The position numbers and the translations under genes are program-made. The notes under the pieces are model-generated. The model was not told where the DNA came from and did no database searches. It saw only the letters and a list, made by a program, of their open reading frames with translations. This document shows, piece after piece, positions 40,828-45,429 of a DNA stretch of 45,429 bases. The DNA comes from Lachnospiraceae bacterium (GTDB taxonomy: Bacteria; Bacillota; Clostridia; Lachnospirales; Lachnospiraceae), in the NCBI GenBank assembly GCA_900752065.1, contig CAADTT010000017.1:1-45429 (forward strand), given 5' to 3'. Each line of letters begins with the position of its first letter. Position 1 is the first letter of the stretch.

Positions 40828-41935
40828 GGTGAGACTGCTTGGTCCGGCAGAAAACGGAAGGACAAAAGATCTTTACCAGAGGATTTTTACGGAGGACAGC
40901 CGGGAATTTACAGAATATTATTACCATTATAAAACGAGGGAAAACAGGATCTATGCAGTGGAAGCTGAGACGGGGGAAATCCTGTCTATGCTGCATCTGA
41001 ATCCCTATCTGATGAAGCTGGGAGCACGGGAGTGCTTTGGAGAGTATGTGGTAGCGGTGGCGACGGAGGAAACGCATCGGCACAGGGGACTGATGCGAAG
41101 CCTTCTGAAAATGTCGCTGGAGGATATGCGGCGGATGGGAGAGCCTCTGGCGTTTCTGATGCCGGCAGCAGAGGCCATCTACCGTCCCTTTGGCTTCCGG
41201 TTCGTCTACAGCCAGAGGATGGGAGAGATGCGAACGGAAGAATTTGCCGGAAAGCCGCATCTTACCTGCCGGGCAGCCGAAAAGGCAGATCTGGAGTCCC
41301 TGGCGGAGTTTGCAAATGGGTATTTACAAAGGCATTTTCGTACTTTTGCTTTTCATACGGCGGAGTATTTTGAGACGCTGCTGGCTGAGCAGCGCTGCCA
41401 GCAGGGAGAGGTCGTGCTGCTTCTGGAGCGGGAAAAGATCCGGGGGTATTTCTTTACCGCCTTTGATGAGGGGGCAGAAGTCCGGGAGCCCGTGGCGGAG
41501 GAAGGATATGAGGAATTTCTTCTCCCGTCTATCGCAGAATATCTGCGGGACTATGAAAAGATAAGATTCTGCGGGATCCCGGGATGGATGCCAAAGATGC
41601 AGCAGGAGAAGCCTTTGATCATGGCGAGGATCATAAATCCGGAGTGGTTTGCCGCAGGGCTTACAGCAAAGAGGACAGTAGAGCTTGTCTTTGAACTGAC
41701 GGATGAACTGCTGCCGGAAAATTCCGGAATATACCGGTTTTCTGCGGATGAATCGGGCGGCAGAATGAAAAAATGTACAGACAGCAGGGCGGAGTTTGCG
41801 ATATCCATCGGTGACTTTACAGCGCTGGCTTTCGGAAGTCTGTCCTGGCAGGCTGCGGGGCTGCCGGAAAAACAGGCAGAAATCTGGGAGAGCGTGAATA
41901 CCTGTGCACCTGTATTTTTGAATGAAGTCGTATAG
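40817..41935 (+). CDS. GNAT acetyltransferase, Eis-like
   Basis: A 372-residue protein with an N-terminal GNAT domain (acetyl-CoA loop near ATEETHRHRGLMRSLL, then MPAAEAIYRPFGF). A second GNAT-like region and a C-terminal sterol-carrier-like part follow, the three-part layout of the Eis family. Such enzymes acetylate amines, sometimes aminoglycosides; the substrate here is unknown. The start is ATG 40817 after AGGAGAG; a start at 40781 would run inside ispF. It overlaps the ispF end by 11 bp in another frame, so the two are coupled. Confidence 0.8.
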   Translation: MKSRVRLLGPAENGRTKDLYQRIFTEDSREFTEYYYHYKTRENRIYAVEAETGEILSMLHLNPYLMKLGARECFGEYVVAVATEETHRHRGLMRSLLKMSLEDMRRMGEPLAFLMPAAEAIYRPFGFRFVYSQRMGEMRTEEFAGKPHLTCRAAEKADLESLAEFANGYLQRHFRTFAFHTAEYFETLLAEQRCQQGEVVLLLEREKIRGYFFTAFDEGAEVREPVAEEGYEEFLLPSIAEYLRDYEKIRFCGIPGWMPKMQQEKPLIMARIINPEWFAAGLTAKRTVELVFELTDELLPENSGIYRFSADESGGRMKKCTDSRAEFAISIGDFTALAFGSLSWQAAGLPEKQAEIWESVNTCAPVFLNEVV

Positions 41936-41938
41936 TAG

Positions 41939-41967
41939 TTGACAAAAAGGAAAGAAATGCATAGACT
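41939..41967 (+). promoter_or_regulatory. Promoter of cysS operon
   Basis: TTGACA (41939-41944) and TAGACT (41962-41967), spacing 17, leading into a ~110-nt leader with an imperfect hairpin (about 42031-42058) and no T-box. Confidence 0.6.
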
Positions 41968-42081
41968 GAAAATAATGCAGAAAGCGTGCAGCCGGCACCC
42001 TTTCCTGCATACGAAAGCATCGAAAAGATTGCTGCCGTCTGCAAGGCGGACAGCAGCGTAATATATAGAAAGGATAGTGCC

Positions 42082-43488
42082 ATGAAAGTATATAATACAT
42101 TGTCAAAACAGAAAGAGGAATTCGTCCCGCTGCAGCCGGGAAAGGTGAGCATTTATGTGTGCGGGCCTACGGTTTACAATCTGATCCATATTGGGAATGC
42201 CCGTCCCATGATCGTGTTCGATACGGTGAGAAGATACATGGAGCACAAGGGATATGAAGTAAACTACGTCTCAAACTTTACGGATGTGGATGATAAGATT
42301 ATTGCGAAATCCATCGAGGAGGGCGTGACTGCGGAGGAGATCTCCACCCGTTACATTGCAGAATGCAAAAAAGATATGGAGGCTATGAATGTAAAGCCTG
42401 CCACGACGCATCCGCTGGCGACCCAGGAGATTGATGGGATGATCGATATGATCTCTACGCTGATCGAGAAGGGGTATGCTTATGATGTGAATGGGACTGT
42501 TTATTTCCGCACCAGAAAATTTGAGGAGTACGGAAAGCTTTCTCATAAAAATCTGGATGATCTGCGCTCCGGAAACCGTGCCCTTTTGGTATCCGGCGAA
42601 GACCAAAAGGAAGATCCTCTGGATTTTGTGCTGTGGAAACCCAAAAAAGAGGGTGAGCCTTTCTGGAAATCCCCTTGGAGCGACGGACGTCCGGGATGGC
42701 ATATCGAGTGTTCCGTTATGGCGAAGAAATATCTGGGAGCAGAGATCGACATTCATGCAGGCGGGGAGGATCTGGTCTTTCCGCATCATGAAAATGAGAT
42801 TGCCCAGAGCGAGTGCTGCAACGGCGTACCCTTCGCGAAATACTGGCTGCACAATGCCTTCCTGAATATTGACAATAAAAAAATGTCAAAATCACTGGGG
42901 AATTTCTTTACAGTAAGAGATATCAGCGAGAAGTATGATCTCCAGGTGCTGCGCTTCTTTATGCTGAGCGCGCATTACAGAAGCCCGCTGAATTTCAGCA
43001 GAGATCTGATGGAGGCATCGAAAAACGGTCTGGAGCGCATTGTGACAGCCGCAGGCCGCCTGAAGGATCTGCTTGGTACGGCGCCTGAAAGAGAGCTGAC
43101 AGAGAATGAGGAGGCGCTGACGAAGGAAGCGGCATCCTTTGAAGAGAAATTTGACGCTGCTATGGATGATGACTTTAACACGGCAGATGCGATTTCGGCT
43201 ATTTTTGAACTGGTGCGTTTTGCCAATGCAAATGTGAAGGAAGACAGCGCTAAGGCTTTTGTGAAAAATGTGTATGACGAGCTGGTGACGCTTGCGGATA
43301 TTTTGGGAATCATCGTTGAGAAGGAAGAGGAAATTCTTGACGGGGATATTGAAAAACTGATCGAGGAGCGTCAGGCAGCGCGAAAGGCAAAGAATTTTGC
43401 GAGAGCCGATGAGATCCGAGACGAACTTCTGGCAAAGGGAATTATTTTGAAGGATACCAGAGAAGGTGTGAAATGGCAGAGAGCGTAA
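42082..43488 (+). CDS. cysS: Cysteinyl-tRNA synthetase
   Basis: A 468-residue class I synthetase of normal length that charges tRNA-Cys. The zinc-site Cys lies in VCGPTVYN; the HIGH motif is HIGN (36-39), typical of CysRS; GGEDLVFPHHENE carries further zinc ligands; and KMSKS is at 267-271. The C-terminal DALR-like region ends in VKWQRA. The start is ATG 42082 after AAAGGA; a start at 41986 would add 32 residues from the leader. It overlaps mrnC by 16 bp, the classic Firmicute cysS-mrnC-rlmB order. Confidence 0.96.
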   Translation: MKVYNTLSKQKEEFVPLQPGKVSIYVCGPTVYNLIHIGNARPMIVFDTVRRYMEHKGYEVNYVSNFTDVDDKIIAKSIEEGVTAEEISTRYIAECKKDMEAMNVKPATTHPLATQEIDGMIDMISTLIEKGYAYDVNGTVYFRTRKFEEYGKLSHKNLDDLRSGNRALLVSGEDQKEDPLDFVLWKPKKEGEPFWKSPWSDGRPGWHIECSVMAKKYLGAEIDIHAGGEDLVFPHHENEIAQSECCNGVPFAKYWLHNAFLNIDNKKMSKSLGNFFTVRDISEKYDLQVLRFFMLSAHYRSPLNFSRDLMEASKNGLERIVTAAGRLKDLLGTAPERELTENEEALTKEAASFEEKFDAAMDDDFNTADAISAIFELVRFANANVKEDSAKAFVKNVYDELVTLADILGIIVEKEEEILDGDIEKLIEERQAARKAKNFARADEIRDELLAKGIILKDTREGVKWQRA

Positions 43489-43913
43489 CCTTTATGATGG
43501 AGGCTCTGCGGGAGGCGTTCGGCTTTGCGGACGCCGACCTGCGGACGTATTCACCGCTGACGCTTGCCTATATCGGAGACAGCATTTATGATCTGGTCAT
43601 TCGTACCCTTCTGGTGAAGCATGGAAATGCGCAGCCGAATAAGCTGCATAAAAGAGCGAGCGCTATGGTGAAGGCTTCTGCCCAGGCGGAGATGATCGAG
43701 TCTCTTCTTCCGGAACTGACGGAAGAGGAGACGGCTGTTTATAAGCGGGGGAGAAATGCCAAATCCTACACGATGGCGAAAAATGCCACGATGTCAGATT
43801 ACCGGAAGGCCACAGGTTTTGAGGCGCTGATGGGCTACCTCTATCTGAAAGAGGATCTGGGACGTATGATTGAACTCATCAGGCTGGGGCTGGAGAAAGG
43901 AGAGCGGCTATGA
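43473..43913 (+). CDS. mrnC: Mini-ribonuclease III
   Basis: A 146-residue RNase III catalytic domain without the double-stranded RNA binding domain, which is the definition of mini-III. Motifs are LAYIGDSIYDLVIR and GFEALMGYLYL, with the acidic residues needed for catalysis. In Bacillus it matures 23S rRNA ends. It overlaps cysS by 16 bp and rlmB by 4 bp, consistent with translation coupling. Confidence 0.93.
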   Translation: MAESVTFMMEALREAFGFADADLRTYSPLTLAYIGDSIYDLVIRTLLVKHGNAQPNKLHKRASAMVKASAQAEMIESLLPELTEEETAVYKRGRNAKSYTMAKNATMSDYRKATGFEALMGYLYLKEDLGRMIELIRLGLEKGERL

Positions 43914-44653
43914 GATATGAAGAATTGACGATTGAGGGCAGAAATGCCGTGATGGAAGCTTTTCGTGCCGGAAAAACGATAGACAAACTGTTTGTTCTGG
44001 ATGGCTGTCAGGATGGGCCGGTGCGCTCTATTACAAGGGAAGCGCGAAAGCACGATACGATTATCAACTATGTGGCAAAAGAGCGGTTGGATCAGCTTTC
44101 TGAGACAGGAAAGCATCAGGGAGTGATCGCTTTCGCAGCAGCCTATGAATATGCTCAGGTGGAGGACATGCTGGCTCTTGCCAAAGAAAAGGGGGAGCCG
44201 CCGTTTCTCTTTCTGCTGGACAATATCGAAGATCCTCATAATCTGGGAGCGATCATCCGCACCGCAAATCTGGCGGGAGCCCACGGAGTCATTATCCCCA
44301 AAAGGCGGGCGGCCGGATTGACGGCTACGGTGGCAAAGACTTCCGCCGGAGCGCTGAATTATACGCCGGTGGCGAAGGTGACGAATCTGGGGCAGACCAT
44401 TGAGGAACTGAAAAAGCAGGGCATGTGGTTCGTATGCGCCGACATGGACGGGGAAGTGATGTACCGTCTTGACCTGAAGGGCCCGATCGGAATGGTGATC
44501 GGAAACGAGGGAGAGGGAGTCAGCCGGCTGGTGAAAGAAAAATGTGATTTTGTGGCTTCGATTCCCATGAAAGGTGATATTGACTCTCTGAACGCATCGG
44601 TGGCAGCGGGTGTGCTGGCTTACGAGATCGTGCGGCAGAGGATGGGAGCATAG
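43910..44653 (+). CDS. rlmB: 23S rRNA 2'-O-ribose methyltransferase (RlmB/TrmH family)
   Basis: A 247-residue SpoU-type methyltransferase. It has an N-terminal substrate domain (IEGRNAVMEAFRAGKTIDKL) and a knotted C-terminal domain with the three SPOUT motifs: LDNIEDPHNLGAIIRTA, VIGNEGEGVSRLV, and SIPMKGDIDSLNASVA. It uses S-adenosylmethionine and likely methylates G2251 of 23S rRNA. Overlaps mrnC by 4 bp. Confidence 0.94.
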   Translation: MRYEELTIEGRNAVMEAFRAGKTIDKLFVLDGCQDGPVRSITREARKHDTIINYVAKERLDQLSETGKHQGVIAFAAAYEYAQVEDMLALAKEKGEPPFLFLLDNIEDPHNLGAIIRTANLAGAHGVIIPKRRAAGLTATVAKTSAGALNYTPVAKVTNLGQTIEELKKQGMWFVCADMDGEVMYRLDLKGPIGMVIGNEGEGVSRLVKEKCDFVASIPMKGDIDSLNASVAAGVLAYEIVRQRMGA

Positions 44654-44679
44654 AGGATCAGGAGTAAACGGGAGAAGCA

Positions 44680-45279
44680 ATGAAGGATTATGCAGGATAT
44701 TCAGACGAAAAGCTGATCGGGCTGATGCGCGCAGGCCAGCCGGAAATTATGGATTATCTAATGGAAAAATATAAAAATCTGGTGCGCAAAAAAGTGAGGG
44801 CTTTCTATCTGATGGGTGGAGACAACGATGATCTGATCCAGGAGGGGATGATCGGTCTTTTTAAAGCTGTGCGTGATTATGATCCGGAAAGAGAGGGAAA
44901 CTTCTCTGGATTTGCAGATTTATGTATCATGCGCCAGATTTATACAGCAGTGAAGGCTTCCGGAAGGAAAAAGCATATTCCGCTGAATTCCTATATTTCC
45001 CTATACTCCGGTACAGTAGGGCAGCAGGAGCATGAGGTACCCCTGCAGGATGTACTGCCGGATCCCAGAGATGGGAACCCGGAGGAACTGGTAATAGACA
45101 GAGAAGATCAGGAGCAGATGGAGAAAGAACTGAAAAAGCGGCTCAGCAGATATGAAACACAGGTACTTGAAGCCTATCTGAGCGGTATGGATTACCGGGA
45201 AATTGCAGAAACGCTGGGAAAAACGCCGAAGTCTGCTGACAATGCGCTTCAGAGGATCCGGAAGAAGATGACAGAATAG
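44680..45279 (+). CDS. sigH: RNA polymerase sigma-H factor
   Basis: A 199-residue sigma-70-family factor with Region 2 (DDLIQEGMIGLFKAVRDYD, then FADLCIMRQIYTAVKASGRKK) and Region 4 (LSGMDYREIAETLGKTPKSADNALQRIRKK). The length and the segment ending KKHIPLNSYISL fit sigma-H, which starts sporulation gene expression in Bacilli and Clostridia. It lies 26 bp after rlmB, as in many Firmicutes, though rpmG-secE-nusG, usually next, are 43 kb away in this window. Confidence 0.94.
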   Translation: MKDYAGYSDEKLIGLMRAGQPEIMDYLMEKYKNLVRKKVRAFYLMGGDNDDLIQEGMIGLFKAVRDYDPEREGNFSGFADLCIMRQIYTAVKASGRKKHIPLNSYISLYSGTVGQQEHEVPLQDVLPDPRDGNPEELVIDREDQEQMEKELKKRLSRYETQVLEAYLSGMDYREIAETLGKTPKSADNALQRIRKKMTE

Positions 45280-45280
45280 C

Positions 45281-45311
45281 GTTACAGTTCGGTCCCTGGC
45301 TGAACTGTAAC
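45281..45311. repeat. Palindromic repeat A (compact copy) after sigH
   Basis: GTTACAGTTCGG (45281-45292) and CTGAACTGTAAC (45300-45311) form an 11-of-12 bp dyad without the long interior of the copy at 1764-1928. It may act as a weak terminator, although no T run follows. The rest of the window (45312-45429) has no gene; a short AATCCACA/TGTGGATT dyad lies at about 45327-45386. Confidence 0.6.
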
Positions 45312-45429
45312 AGAATAGCGGATGAAAATCCACAGTTTTGAAAGGTAAAAAAAAATCGCACAAAATGTGCTGATTTCATGTGGATTCCTAAAAGATGGTG
45401 TAAAATATAAGAAAAACTTTTTCGCAGAG

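Noticed and set aside
41968..42081. T-box riboswitch ahead of cysS
   Set aside because: The leader is only about 110 nt, has no T-box sequence, specifier loop or terminator T run.
45313..45429. Promoter for a gene beyond the window (TATAAG near 45403)
   Set aside because: No convincing -35 at proper spacing and no gene visible before the window ends.

Overview
The window looks like the chromosome of a spore-forming Lachnospiraceae-type clostridium (Firmicutes). The grounds are the Firmicute gene set (mini-RNase III, RlmB, sigma-H, type III pantothenate kinase, ECF-type S components, KtrB, zinc-type L33), strong AGGAGG ribosome-binding sites, TTGACA/TATAAT promoters, and intergenic palindromic repeats of the kind common in gut Lachnospiraceae. 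The genus cannot be fixed from sequence reading alone.

Layout. 1-4.3 kb: a PutP-type Na+/solute symporter, then rpmG-secE-nusG-rplK-rplA, with an L1-type regulatory stem before both rplK and rplA and a terminator right after rplA (rplJ/rplL do not follow). 4.3-5.5 kb: a small unknown protein, a palindromic repeat, and a divergent small membrane protein. 5.7-27.5 kb: a large accessory locus, all on the + strand, reading more A/T-rich by eye than its flanks. 27.6-30.9 kb: carB alone, without carA. 30.9-34.9 kb: a coenzyme A block (coaX, two tandem ECF S components, divergent coaBC and a coupled 75-aa gene). 35-37.5 kb: KtrB and an AI-2E-family permease. 37.6-37.8 kb: tRNA-Val and tRNA-Met. 38-40 kb: a protease-less Lon-like AAA+ protein and a tiny lipoprotein. 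40.3-45.3 kb: ispF, an Eis-like acetyltransferase, cysS-mrnC-rlmB-sigH.

The accessory locus is the notable part. It starts at a good promoter (TAGACA-17-TATAAT) with a DUF1810 gene. Then come two giant tubulin/FtsZ-like proteins in tandem, two unknown proteins, a P-loop GTPase with a split zinc ribbon (DO-GTPase-like), and a membrane-spanning coiled-coil protein with a GAP1-like N-terminal half. After a terminator there is a third tubulin-like paralogue that has lost the GTP-binding signature. The locus continues with four membrane-anchored, outward-facing proteins: a zinc-ribbon/YARHG protein, an N-acetylmuramoyl-L-alanine amidase, a class-A beta-lactamase-fold serine hydrolase, and a transglutaminase-like protein. 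My reading (inference) is a GTP-driven cytoskeletal or membrane-remodelling machine inside the cell coupled to peptidoglycan-remodelling enzymes outside. The individual families are partly known; the combination, the three-step decay of the tubulin signature, and an apparent deletion fusing the first two tubulin genes are what deserve attention.

The core gene order is also rearranged. The usual Firmicute order cysS-mrnC-rlmB-sigH-rpmG-secE-nusG-rplK-rplA is split here: rpmG...rplA lies at 2-4 kb and cysS...sigH at 42-45 kb. The same inverted repeat (GTAACAGTTCAG family) lies upstream of rpmG and downstream of sigH.
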